This document shows positions 47,766 to 58,406 of a DNA stretch of 64,000 nt, one piece after another. Made by a program: the position numbers and the translations under genes. The DNA is taken from assembly GCA_930367215.1 (NCBI GenBank), contig OV884059.1:148984511-149048510 (forward strand), in the 5' to 3' direction. Every line of letters begins with the position of its first letter. Positions within the stretch are counted from its first letter, which is position 1. The stretch is from Pollenia angustigena (lineage: Eukaryota > Arthropoda > Insecta > Diptera > Polleniidae). The notes under the pieces were generated by a model, which worked only from the letters and a program-made list of their open reading frames with translations, searched no databases and was not told where the DNA came from.

Positions 47766-48697
47766 TATCAATGCATTTAATTTAAATAATAATTACTTTG
47801 ATAATTAAATAATTTTTTTTTAAGATTATAACGCAATTGAGGACGATGTTAGTACATAAATTAAATAGCCAATTCTTATGTAAGGAAAATTAAATAAATT
47901 TGCAAACTTTTTAGCAAAAAATTTCAGATTTATAACGTGAACATTTAATGGCAGCATTTGGTACAATTTTTGGTCCTTCCACATTCTTCCGCAAATGTGG
48001 AAAGAATTTTTTAATGTAACCTAGTTTTGATGTTCACTGGACTTTATTCGTTTTTTAAAGTTTAAATTATTATTTAAAAATTAATAATTTAAACTGTTTT
48101 GATATTAATTTTAAAACGGATTTATTAATAATGTCAAACTCAAATATTTGTATATGGAATATACTTAATTATAAGAAAGTTAAAAAAATCTTTATATTTA
48201 ACTACAATTTCTTTGTAAAACGTTTATTTTGATTGATTCTTTTGAAATTTCATAAGTTATAAACATAAGATAATTCTGAATTGTTCTTATTTGTAAGTAA
48301 GAATAGGTTTTATTGTATTTAAAATAGGTATTTTTAATTTGCCGATTTTTTTATATTAAAGTGCCGATAATGCCGATTTTTTTTTTAAATATGCCGATTT
48401 TTTATCAAAATTATCTGGCACCCCTGATTGTCATACAAAAGTGCTTCTGCTGAGCGTTTTTAAACTAAGTTAGCTTTAATCAAAAGTAATGTAACAAATA
48501 GGTTAAAAGACAATACTTGCGAATCCATGTTTTTATCTTTAAATTTGTTAGGCACTAGCCTTGAAGATTGGGTTCCAAGTGAAGACACTTTACGAAAGTA
48601 TAGAAGTCGTTTTAAGAACAATTAATTGTAAAAAAATTTGTATGAAACTGACCTTTAATAAATAACACAAGACGACATTGAAAACGTTTGTTTATCC

Positions 48698-49630
48698 ATT
48701 CCATCTGATTCTTATATTTTTTGGAATGCTAAAGCCGTATGAGCGCAGTTTTTTCCCATCACGTCACATTTATCAGATATGTGCACCAATTATTGTAATT
48801 TCGAAAGATGTTTTGTACCACATTTACGCTTGCTGTGCCAATTTGGGAACACTTCATTATTTGCGCCTTATGACAAAGTTTTTGACATTATTCAATATAT
48901 GCTTGCATAATCGATAAATTAAAAGTTCAGACATTTCTATAACATCAAAAATTTTTTTTTTTGTTTTTTTTTTTTTTTTTTTAAGTGACCACTTTGCCAA
49001 TTTTGGGACACCTCTTTAATTTCCAAAAAAAAAAAAAAAAAAAATTTTTGGATTTTTTGTTTATATGTATGTAATAAATTTAATAATAAAATAAAAAATA
49101 TTTTATTTTTTGTCCGGTAGTTTTTGTTTGGGCTTAAATGGGCTAATAACAAAATCCAGTTTTTTAGTTTTGGTCTATAAACGTGATTACAAAAATTTTA
49201 TGCAATAATAGACAAAATTGGATAAAAACTAAATATGCTTTAGTAAAGAAATTAAAACACTAGCACTTAAATTCAGTAGCATGTATGCATTTATTTGTAT
49301 TACAGTGCGGAACTGATTAAATATAAAGTATTTGAAAAAGTGATATTTTCGTTTTTTTTGCTATAGGATTTCTTGTTATTATCCGATTATAGCTTAGCTT
49401 GTAGGCCAATCCCACAATGTCGACACCGTGGGCCTGGCCTACAACTTTTGTAAGTAGGTTGACTGTAGAATAAAATTATAAAACTATGGATTTTGTTATT
49501 GATTGTGGTACAAATCATCTTCCGAAATTACAGTAATTGGTGTATCTGATAAATGTGACGTGATGGGAGAAAACTGTGCTCATATTCGGCCAAAGCATTC
49601 CAAAAAACATAAGAATCTGGTGGAATGGGC
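48698..49630. repeat. Inverted duplication inside hAT-b (~125-bp arms)
   Basis: 48698-48828 and 49505-49630 are diverged inverted copies; both contain the palindrome-related words CATCACGTCACATTTATCAG and its complement. Between them are long A/T tracts (48950-49045). The minus/plus frames do not show a recognisable protein. Possibly an internal rearrangement of hAT-b. Confidence 0.65.
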
Positions 49631-50130
49631 AAATAAATTTCTAAAAAGTTTTTAAATGCAGGTAGATATGCCTTTAATACAATGTCTTTAATAAATCAAA
49701 GAAAATGTATTCAGAAGGAAAAGTACAAGAAATATATATTAATAAATGTATATTTAAAACACATTACATAAGTATCTTTCTTCTATTCGCTGCAGCAATG
49801 TAATAATCCAAAACACATGTTTGGCAGAAAACAAGTTTAACGTTTTTGAATTACCAAAACATTAAAGTAAATATTTTATAAAAATTACTTCTCTAGAGAA
49901 ATATTTCCAAAATATTTATTTTAGTTTTTACAACAAATGAGCCATTTGTAAGTAAGTATGTATGTCTATCGATCAATTGTTTTTAGTGTATATAACACAG
50001 GCCAACAATCAATATGCTTCTTTGAATTTATCAACTAATATTAGTTAATTTGGGTGCGAAAACTGTAATCAGTTTGTCTCTATCAGCTCTTGTTTTCATG
50101 ATATAGCTTTTTATACCTTCCACTTATGAC

Positions 50131-52230
50131 TAGGGTTCCCAACTTTTTTTGTTGCAATTAAAGTACATTGATTATTAAAGGTTAAGAAAAAAAGTACACA
50201 GTATAAATATAAAGTACAATTAATTTCTTTTTATTGTTATATTTAAAAAAAAAATTTTTAATGCTTTTCGCAAGTTTTATCAGCCAATTACACTGTGCTA
50301 GAATTTGACACTTTTTTTAAGCAAGCCGGACAACTGTCGCTTTAACCTAATTCGGGTACGCTGAATTCAATAGCGGTTCAAAAACGGTTCAGTTTATTGA
50401 AATTACTAAAAAAAAAACGAAGATCCGCAACAAAATTTCCTTTAAACGTTAAATTTAATTCTAACATGCGCAGTCGTTTTAGAAACATAACTTTCTTTTG
50501 GCAACAAAAATAATTTTATAGCAATATTTCGAAATTTTTGTTTGCTAAAAATCTATAAAAAATTACAGCTATGCTTCCAATTTTTTCCAGACATATAAAA
50601 AACAAACAAAACAATCTATAAATGATTAAAATCTGTTAACAACAATTAGTATTGTGGTTATTTGGTTGAACTGTTTATGGTTTTTAATCCAAATTTTTAA
50701 TATTTTTAATTAGGCTTAAGTTCATGAAATTTAATTTTCATTAAATTATTTTTATGAAGAAAGGAATTTTACAACATGAAAATCAATTAAAATTGTTATT
50801 GATAATCTTTCATTCTTGACGTGGCTCGGGCTCGAACCCTGGCCGGCAGGTTACCATGACATGTTTCGATCGCAACCACTCGATCTCCTCAGATGGATTT
50901 GCCGTCTTACACTCGCAGCCATCGACGACTGCTGACGTCAATAGTCAAACATCAATCCTTAAACCAAATTGTATTTTAACATTTGGTAGATCGAAATTTG
51001 CTTTCCTGAATGATTATCCATTTTCATTGGTTTTAAATGTTTTTTCCTTACTTCTGTTTTTTCGTACTTTTGTCAAGAATTTTTCTTGAAGTCCAAGTAC
51101 ATTTTTTGTTTTTTCATTTTGTCTTTCTCTTTTCTGTTGACCTTTTTCAGCACAACTTGAAGGACAAATGTACACATAGAGCTCGTGCCTTAGCTTTAAC
51201 AATAATTAGTATTGTGGTTATTTTGTTGAACTGTTTATGGTTTTTAATCCAAATTTTTAATATTTTTAATTAGGCTTAAGTTCATGAAATTTAATTTTCA
51301 TTAAATTATTTTTATGAAGAAAGGAATTTTACAACATGAAAATCAATTAAAATTGTTATTGATAATCTTTCATTCTTGACGTGGCTCGGGCTCGAACCCT
51401 CGAGGAGATCGAGTGGTTGCGATCGAAACATGTCATGGTAACCTGCCGGCCAGGGTTCGAGCCCGAGCCACGTCAAGAATGAAAGATTATCAATAACAAT
51501 TTTAATTGATTTTCATGTTATAAAATTCCTTTCTTCATAAAAATAATTTAATGAAAATTAAATTTCATGAACTTAAGCCTAATTAAAAATATTAAAAATC
51601 TGTTAACAACTTTTGATTTTATTCACAAAAGTCGAAAAATTTTAATTAATTTAAAAAAACGCAATATTTGCATGGGAGCCGCCTTAAGAAGTGGTGATAA
51701 GGGACAAGTATGTCTCGAGAAATTGTTAAGGCGACTCCTTGGCTGTTATGGTATGTTTTCTTCAATATATTTCTAGTCTGCATTCATCATTTTGTATGGG
51801 AGCCCCCTTAAGGAGTCACTTTTGTTCTCGCGATCTAAAAGCAGGCAGTAATTTGAAAGAGTTTTGCACTTGTGTTTTAAAAACAGGCAGTTATTGTTCT
51901 CAAACAAAACAAACAAGTGAATAGTGCTGTCTGATTATTTTTTTCGAAAAATCGTCTTGCCAATATAAAAAAAAAACATCAAAAAATGGCCCTGACTAAT
52001 ATCAATTAGTTGTTCTATAGTTTTTCTAAAAAAACTTATACAATAAGTATAATAATTTTATAACTAATAAAACTCTAACTAATATAACCTCAATCTATTT
52101 TGAATTCTAGATAAATCTAATCATGCGAAATAAAGTATTTCCGCGTACTTTATTTTTCTCATAAAGTATAGAGTACAATTACTCGAAATAACGTACAATA
52201 CTTTATTATAAAGTACGGTTGGCAAACCTA
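50131..52230. mobile_element. hAT-d: 2.1-kb non-coding element
   Basis: TAGGGTTCCCAAC at the left and GTTGGCAAACCTA at the right, flanked by perfect 8-bp duplications CTTATGAC (50123-50130 and 52231-52238). Subterminal AAAGTAC/GTACTTTAT repeats are dense at both ends, as usual for hAT. The interior is filled by the SINE-like palindrome 50644-51594. Confidence 0.92.
50644..51594. mobile_element. SINE-like unit present as direct plus inverted copies
   Basis: One ~210-bp unit (AATTAGTATTGTGG ... GACGTGGCTCGGGCTCGAAC) occurs at 50644-50850, again at about 51206-51401, and inverted from 51450 to 51594. The CGAACCC end reads as a tRNA-like B box on the minus strand (GGGTTCGAGCCCG) with an A-box-like GAGTGGTTGCGATC upstream, so the unit is a tRNA-derived SINE-like sequence. 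The whole block is flanked by AAAATCTGTTAACAAC (50628-50643 and 51595-51610), a 16-bp duplication. It is inside hAT-d. Confidence 0.7.
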
Positions 52231-52907
52231 CTTATGACATCCAATTACCAATTACTCTAGTTTTCATGATATAGCTTTTTTATACCCTCCACTTATGGCC
52301 TCCAATTACCAATTACCCAAAATTTTTTTTTCAAAAAAATTTTTTTTTATCAAAATTTTTTTATTTACTGTTATAGTTATTGCCAAAAAAAAAAAAATTC
52401 CCAAATTTTTTTAAGTATTTAAAAAATAAAACTTTTCCGTAGGAATTTAAAAAGAAGTTAAATCATCAGATTTATTAAAATAAAAAATACTTAAAAAAAT
52501 TTGGAAATTTTGAAAAAAAATTTTTGGGTAATTGGTAATTGGAGGTCATAAGTGGAGGGTATAAAAAAGCTATACATATCATGAAAACTAGAGCTGATAG
52601 CGATAAACTGATTACAGTTTTGAATTCAGCGCACCCAAATTAACTAGAATCAGTTGATAAATTTAAAGAAGCAAAAATCTTTTTTAATTTTGTCGGGCTG
52701 TGTAATTAATGTACAATGTTTTTGTTATGTTTTTATACCATTTAAAATTATAATAAATAGAAAAAACGTCAAAAATACATAATGTGGTGTAATTATTTTA
52801 ATTTTAAAAAATGTCCCCATTTTTTTTAAAATACTTTTTTTGTAGATATCCCCTTTTTTTGGTACTTTTTTAAAATATCCGACGGTAACACTGATACTCA
52901 CAATATG

Positions 52908-53037
52908 TGCGTTCGTTTACTTTTCCAGTAAAATCCAGTAGGTGAGTAATATGAAAATTTGTGTACGCGAATGCATTTCAGTAAAATCCAGTACAAATTT
53001 GCACAAATTTGTACAAATTTTGGGGTAAACGAACGCA
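52908..53037. mobile_element. Small MITE inside hAT-a, 130 bp
   Basis: TGCGTTCGTTTAC at the left and GTAAACGAACGCA at the right are exact complements. The interior repeats CAGTAAAATCCAGTA and ACAAATTTG. No clear target duplication. Confidence 0.78.
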
Positions 53038-53114
53038 GCTAAAGATTTAAATCATTTAGCTCATCCATTTACCGTTTTAACAAAACAGATAAAACACACA
53101 AGTTAATAATCAGC

Positions 53115-53212
53115 GCTGCCAGATAAATTTGCCGTCCACTTCATACATGTAACTTTAGTAAACTGTAATTGCCAAATCGTCACTTTGCTATTTCGGTGAC
53201 AAATCTGGCAGC
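53115..53212. mobile_element. Small MITE inside hAT-a, 98 bp
   Basis: GCTGCCAGATAAATTTG at the left pairs with CAAATCTGGCAGC at the right with a small gap. Non-coding. Target duplication not clear. Confidence 0.6.
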
Positions 53213-53669
53213 CTCGCATTTTGCTTCGCCTATACACATTGAGTTGAGTAGATTCTAAACCAAACACTTCAAATGTTGCTAAGTATGAGTACGATGAATA
53301 AAATGAAACTTTTGAGTGAATATGAGTTTGAATAAAATTGGAATAAGTATGAGTGCGTATAAGTACAAGAATTTATGAGTCATGATTTAGCTCTACTCAC
53401 TTTTTCACTACTCATTGCTGATCTCTGGTACATATGTACATATATAAAATTACGCAATAAATGTGATTTTATTTTTTCTTGGAAATACATTTTTTTATTA
53501 AAATTTATGGTGAGAAATTGTCAAATTTCTTTTTCAACAATACTTAATTCTTAGGCGCTTCGGCGCGGGCCAAAGATGTGGATTTTTTTTACTTATTTTT
53601 AGCAATTTGTATTTGTTTTAAAGTAAGACAAAAAAACATTGCTATTAGAATATTATTCGAGAACTTTTA

Positions 53670-53998
53670 TTTTTTCTCATACATCAGTGACCCACCCTAA
53701 TGCACAAGCGTTTTCACATTTCCTACAGAGCCGGTTTGCTGAAATTTGCGCACAATTCTCCCGATTGTGGGCACGTTTGATCGATTATGCTGACCAAAAG
53801 AAATCAAGATGTGCACAAAATGTTTTTTTGATTTGAACGCCCATTTTTGTAAAAGGCTTCAACAATCTTAACGCGCTGCTCAATGCTGTACCTTTCCATG
53901 GTTAAATTTGGCACTGATACAAAGAAATGTCAAATTAAGTTGGACAAAAAGTTGACGTTACGGTGTGACTCACATCGTGCATTATGGTTGGACCACCC
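53670..53998 (-). pseudogene. mariner-type transposase N-terminus
   Basis: From the minus-strand ATG at about 53901: MERYSIEQRVKIVEAFYKNG, then after a shift FGQHNRSNVPTIGRIVRKFQQ and TGSVG. This is the helix-turn-helix DNA-binding start of insect mariner-like (mos1-type) transposases. Upstream at 53980-53998 the sequence GGGTGGTCCAACCATAATG may be the element's terminus. The catalytic domain is absent. Confidence 0.8.
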
Positions 53999-54438
53999 TT
54001 AAGTAATATTAAACCTTAAAATTCGATAATATAATATAAAAACTATATTTTTCACTAGCATAAATTTTCATTTCGAAAATTATTATAATTTAATTTTCAA
54101 TATTGGTGAAACACGTGAATGTAGTTTTTTAATATGTACCTTATTTTGACTTATATCCTACAAACTAAAAAATATTTCGCAAAAAGTGGCGTATACGACA
54201 AAATTGTAAAATTTTTGCGGACGTGACAATGGCTATAATATACAAACGAAAATAACTGATTTTTTTAAAAGGCAGTATTCGTATTAAGTAGACAAAATAT
54301 TCCATTATAAGCCACCAATTCCAAATTGAATTTTAAAATGCTAGTGTAGTGAGTACACTCACAATATTATTACAGTAACGGACTGTAGTTTATTTAAGAC
54401 ATATTCTGTTCAGTCATTTTGAAATAAATAAACATTTA

Positions 54439-55239
54439 CAGCCGTATTCATAAAAAAATCATAATTCAGGTTTTAGATGAATTTTAGTTAAAAAACATTT
54501 TAAGCCTAAAAAAGCTTTTTTTTTAAATTCGTATTCATAATCAGCATTTTAACTAATAAACGTTTTACCGTATTTTTTAATTGAATGGTGGCAACGCTAT
54601 CTCTTTTATTTGTCACTTGAATCTTAACCAAGGCGAATTGACTAGTCAGACTAGTCAATTCGCCTTGATCATAACGATGCAAAACAGTGGTTATTAATTC
54701 ATACTTGTACTCGTATATACAATTTTTTGTGTACGATGGTTTCTCTTTTACTTAAAAAAATAAAATTAGTTCAAAAATTATTTAGTAAAAGTGCAATTTA
54801 GGTGTTGACTTTATTGCTTATAAAAAAAGTATTCAAATAACGAGTTTTATTTTATTTGTTTTGATCGTTTACACATCACTAGTTAATTTTGTACTATTAA
54901 TAATTTTTTGAGCTTTAATTTGTGAAATTGAAAAATATATTAATAATATCCATACATATTTTTGAATTTAATTTAATTATTAATTCATAAATACATAATA
55001 ATATATTGAACGAAAATTTCTCGCAAAAATTTTCAAAATGTGCATAAACACAATGCAAAAAGCAAAAATGCCATTTTAAAATAGGTTTAAACAAGGGTCC
55101 AACCAATTTTAAAATTGGCTTATTTACACAAGGTTTAAAATAGGATTTTTAAGGTAATATTTGCTTATGAATACAATTTTAACGATTTATGCTTAAAACA
55201 GATTTGAAATGATGTTTAAAATGTTTATGAATACGGCTG
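54439..55239. mobile_element. PIF/Harbinger-like element, 801 bp
   Basis: CAGCCGTATTCATAAA and TTTATGAATACGGCTG are perfect inverted ends, flanked by TTA (54436-54438 and 55240-55242). Subterminal CATTTTAA/TTAAAATG words recur. Contains a perfect 18-bp-arm hairpin at 54629-54667. Non-coding; TTA duplication points to PIF/Harbinger. Confidence 0.85.
54629..54667. repeat. Perfect hairpin, 18-bp arms, 3-base loop
   Basis: CAAGGCGAATTGACTAGT, loop CAG, then the exact complement. Unlike its AT-rich host it is GC-moderate and error-free, so it may be recent or functional in the element. Confidence 0.85.
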
Positions 55240-56072
55240 TTAAAATTCCAAGCAAATTTATTTTTAACTGATTCTAACAGTTATTCAAAAAACTAAGTGC
55301 ATATTAATACAGATTTTCAGTTGCAGTTAATATTGTCCGTTGATTGAGTTAAATTCTTCTTTATGTAAAATTAAATGAAAATGTAATTTAAAGTAACGAA
55401 AAGTTCATTTAATTTTTAGTGTCAAAAATTCAACCGCGAATTCTGTGAAAACAAATGAATATTCAGTTATTTTATAGAAATTAACTGTCAAAAAATTAAC
55501 TACATATTCCGTAAAAAACAAAGGAATATTCAGTTATTTTATATAATTTATATTGTGCAAGCAATTCCCATTTTTTATTTGTTAAAATAATTTAGTTAAA
55601 TACATCAAATTTTAAAAGTAAAATAATTGCGAAGCCATATCGGTCATGCTGCAGGTGTCTTATAATTGAGAGTTCTTCTGTAAACAACGTGGTCAGTACA
55701 ACAAAAGTAAAACAAACGTGTGTAACTGGGTAAGTAAATAATAATATTCTCCCTCTCTCGCTTATAAGAAAAACAAGCGGACAGGTGTCTGTCTGGTATT
55801 TTTTAGAAATATGGCTCTTTTGTGTAGTAAACGAAAATTACTGAATTTTACAAAATAACTGAATATTTATTTGATTTTACGGAATATGGTGTTGAATTTT
55901 TGACAGTAAAAATTAAATGAACTTTTTGTTAAAAATAAATGAAAAATAAGAAGACCGGTTTTTAACTGAATTTTCATTTATTTTATATTACAATTTCAGT
56001 TAATTTTACGTACAGAATATTGTGAGTGTAGCGATATTAATTTACATATGCTTGTCAAAAACACTTTGCATA

Positions 56073-56945
56073 CACTGAAGGAAAACTGCTTCATATATTT
56101 AATGAATCATTTTCATAAAAAAAATTTCCTTGGGTAAATTAAAATTTTCATTGTCTAAATGAAATTTCATAGTTATAATGAAATATTTTCGTAAAAATCG
56201 CTTTATTGGATTTCGTAATTACGTTAAAAATTTTCATTGGATATATGAAAACTTAAGTTTGTCCAAGTTAAACAAAAAATTTTAATTGGGAACATAAAAA
56301 AACAATATACAAACATAACTATATTCATAAATTAATACAAAATTGTAGTTGCCTTAAAAAAATGTTTAAATGTTAATTAAAAAATGTAAGATTTAATAAT
56401 TTCATGCATCGAATGTTACATGTATGCCATTAAATTTATGAAACCAAAAAATTTTTTTATAAAAGCCACATATTTCAATAATTGCCTTCATAAATTTAAA
56501 TTTTCATTATGACAATAAAAATGTCATTATAGTAATGAAACAAAAACTTTCAATCAACGTTGTTATTTTTATTATTGACAATTTAATCTCATATTTACGC
56601 TCTTAATTGAGTAAAAAACATAGTTTTTTTATCCAAAAACTACACTGCCCCAGTAGACTAGCTGGTAGTGAGCTAGTCTATCAGCACCGAGGTTGGGGGA
56701 TCGAATCCCGCCAGAGACAGAAAAAAAATAAAAAATAAAATAAAGTGAAATAAAATAAGAAAAACTAAAAATAATTAAAAAAAAAAAAAAAAAAATTTTT
56801 TTACTTTATGGAAAGTATTCATCCAATGAATAATATTCATAGAATCATTGATCCAACGAATCGCTGCATAGGTTCCTTTTTAATGCAATTTTTCATGGGA
56901 TTAATGTCAAAATTCATTGGTATTGCGAAGAAAATTCTTTCAGTG
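56073..56945 (+). mobile_element. CACTGAAAGAAAA element, left sister copy with SINE
   Basis: TA|CACTGAAGGAAAACTGCTTC ... GAAAATTCTTTCAGTG|TA. It is the mirror image of 57387-58806 over nearly its whole length, and both hold the same tRNA-derived SINE at the same place (here 56648-56790). ATGAAA/TTTCAT words are dense. Non-coding; Tc1/mariner-like by TA target. Confidence 0.8.
56648..56790 (+). mobile_element. tRNA-derived SINE (in left sister element)
   Basis: CCCCAGTAGACTAGCTGGTA (A box) ... GGGGATCGAATCCCGCCAGA (B box region), then a tract rich in AAAATAAA. Same tRNA-like head as at 61881, 63569 and (minus) 57660. The short tail lacks the CTCTGGTTTCTTTCCTGCAG body found at 61881 and 63569. 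Confidence 0.75.
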
Positions 56946-57589
56946 TAGCAAAAAAAAGGAACACTGACAATTTTCCTGTAGCAACTATGTACCTCCAATG
57001 ACAAGCACTTGATAAAATCGCTACTCACTTCACTGATGGTACAGTTCTAATAAGCAATGAATTTATACTTTTTATGTTATTAACCTAACTGTGGTAGAAA
57101 AATATTTTTTATTATACAACTGAATAAAATCAATTTTTTTTTGGGAAAATATTTTTTCAAATAAAAACTAATATAAAAAATCTAAATATCTTTTTGTCCA
57201 TATCCAACCATTATGCAAATATCAGAGTTTTTATATATGCACGGCTGATGCAATTAAACGAGTTTTTTTTGTTGTTATAAACACCATATTTGCATATAAA
57301 CGAGTTTTTATATTTGCATTTCCCGCTTATATGCACTGAAAAAATATATAAAAATAAGTTGTCCTATTTTCGTCATTTTATAACTACACTGAAAGAATTT
57401 TCTTCGCAATACTAACGAATTTTGACATTAATCCCATGAAAAATTGCATTATAAAGGAACCTATGCAGCGCTTTGTTGGATCAATGAAACCTGTTTCATT
57501 AAAAGGACTTAATGAAACATTACATTAGATCCATGAATATTATTCATTGGATGAATACTTTCAATAAAGTAAAAATTTTTTTTTTTTTA

Positions 57590-57742
57590 TATTTTTTTTA
57601 ATTATTTTTTTTTTCTATTTTCTAATTTTATTTTACTTTATTTTATTTTTTATTTTTTTTTTTTTCTGTCTCTGGCGGGATTCGAACATGCAACCTCGGT
57701 GCTGATAGACTAGCTCACTACCAGCTAGTCTACCGGGGCAGT
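57590..57742 (-). mobile_element. tRNA-derived SINE (in right sister element)
   Basis: Minus-strand reading: GCCCCGGTAGACTAGCTGGT ... GTTGCATGTTCGAATCCCGC ... AGAGACAG, then an A-rich tail of about 80 bases. Counterpart of 56648-56790 in the inverted sister element. Confidence 0.75.
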
Positions 57743-57894
57743 GTAGTTTTTGTATACAAAAACTATGTTTTTTTCTCCATAATAACAATAACAACGTTGA
57801 TTGAAAGTGGATTGAAAGCTTTTGTTTCATTACTATAATGACATTTTTATTGTCATAATGAAAATTTAAATTTATGAAGGCAATTATTGAAATA

Positions 57895-58406
57895 CAGTGC
57901 TGTCTGGGTAGAGTGAACCCCCGATGCTATGAATACCTCGTTAGAGTGAACACCAGAATGTTTACATTGACTACTCTGTAGAGTGAACACTTATGAACCT
58001 CTATGGAGTCAACATACTTTATAGTGAGTTTTTAGGTTTGGCGAAGGAGAAAAACAATGAAAAAGAGTATACAAATTAAAGAGAACATAAAATAACGATA
58101 ATGTAAAGATTCTTTTAGATTAAGTTGACAAGTTACTTTGACTAATACGCATTCTATGAAGTGTTAATTTATTTTAGTCCGCGCGCATGTTCCATTAAGG
58201 GCGTGTCCCAAAGTTAATTTCTGAATAATTGGTCATAAATTTAAACTTTAGTATTACATGGAAATAAATAAGATTAATAACCTATAAATGCATTTAAAAT
58301 AAATTAGTTTTTTAAATAAAAAAAAATTCAACCTTGATTTAGTGAACAACCTGGGTATAGTGAAATCGCTCTGCAAAAATTAGTTCACTCTACCCAGACA
58401 GCACTG
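57895..58406. mobile_element. pogo/Tigger-like non-autonomous element, 512 bp
   Basis: CAGTGCTGTCTGGGTAGAGT then GAAC, and the exact complement at the right (24-bp perfect ends), flanked by TA. Subterminal TAGAGTGAAC repeats occur at 57950, 57980 and elsewhere. The sister copy at 56073-56945 preserves the empty site (GAAATA then TG), so the TA duplication and both ends are certain. CAGTG ends with TA fit pogo/Tigger-type elements; that class is inference. Confidence 0.9.

Larger units (their letters stand above)
46336..48426. mobile_element. hAT-c: 2.09-kb element inside hAT-b
   Basis: CAGGCCTTGCCG at the left and CGGCAC-like sequence ending GGCACCCCTG at the right, with many TGCCGATTTTT repeats just inside both ends. 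Flanked by perfect 8-bp duplications ATTGTCAT (46328-46335 and 48427-48434). It carries a transposase trace, LVLPHSSANVERIF, on the + strand at 47970-48011, followed by a stop. It also hosts two smaller insertions (46495-47100 and 47381-47765). Confidence 0.92.
46084..48626 (+). pseudogene. hAT transposase C-terminal part, split by hAT-c
   Basis: Left piece: a frame from 46084 (MKISYFELVSEFKDIKTDPD...) with an in-frame stop, then, one frame over, YSNLFKLISHIFTL up to the hAT-c insertion. Right piece, from 48435: SASAERF, then a stop, then ALIKSNVTNRLKDNTCESM and TSLEDWVPSEDTLRKYRSRF. Together these follow the hAT dimerisation (hATC) region: a P-x-L start, the LPHSSA-x-x-ER motif and NxIK-x-x-RNRL. 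It is degraded by stops and shifts in addition to the insertion. The break falls exactly within the LPHSSA-x-x-ER motif. Confidence 0.8.
49996..52702. mobile_element. Inverted-repeat element split by hAT-d
   Basis: CACAGGCCAACAA at the left and TTGTCGGGCTGTG at the right. The arms share TTTATCAACT, TTAATTTGGGTGCG, CTGTAATCAGTTT, TTTTCATGATATAGCTTTTT and ATACCCTCCACTTATG. The left arm carries an internal duplication of the last part (52257-52320 repeats 50080-50130). It lies within hAT-b and was later interrupted by hAT-d at CTTATGAC. Confidence 0.65.
45628..52893. mobile_element. hAT-b: transposase-bearing element inside hAT-a
   Basis: CAGCGTTACCGTTGG at the left and CCGACGGTAACACTG at the right (13 of 15 paired), flanked by ATATTCAC (45620-45627) and ATACTCAC (52894-52901), 7 of 8 identical. 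Removing the later elements leaves roughly 3 kb, the usual size of an autonomous hAT. A decayed transposase C-terminus lies around the hAT-c insertion (46084-46335 and 48435-48626). Confidence 0.82.
45045..53427. mobile_element. hAT-a: outermost element of a nested stack
   Basis: CAGAGATCAGCAATGA (45045-45060) and its exact complement ending at 53427 are flanked by perfect 8-bp duplications GTACATAT (45037-45044 and 53428-53435). After removing later insertions (45135-45502, 45628-52893, 52908-53037 and 53115-53212) only a few hundred bp remain, so hAT-a was itself a small non-autonomous element. Its subterminal sequence repeats TACTCA/TGAGTA words. Confidence 0.92.
54356..56028. mobile_element. 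TA-flanked element with CACTCACAATATT ends, host of a Harbinger insertion
   Basis: CACTCACAATATT at the left and AATATTGTGAGTG at the right, TA on both sides. Long inverted arms (CTGAATATTCATT / AATGAATATTCAG words, GTCAAAAATTCAAC / GTTGAATTTTTGAC) enclose the core module 55589-55750. The 801-bp element 54439-55239 is inserted in the left arm. No coding capacity. Confidence 0.82.

Noticed and set aside
50822..50895. Possible tRNA gene on the minus strand
   Set aside because: A- and B-box-like segments are present but no acceptor stem or anticodon arm can be built, and the unit is repeated with other sequence attached: SINE-like head.
52257..52570. CCCTCCACTTATG/CATAAGTGGAGGG suggested a copy of the ATACCCTCCACC element
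   Set aside because: Only about ten bases are shared; neighbouring sequence differs and belongs to the inverted-repeat element 49996-52702.
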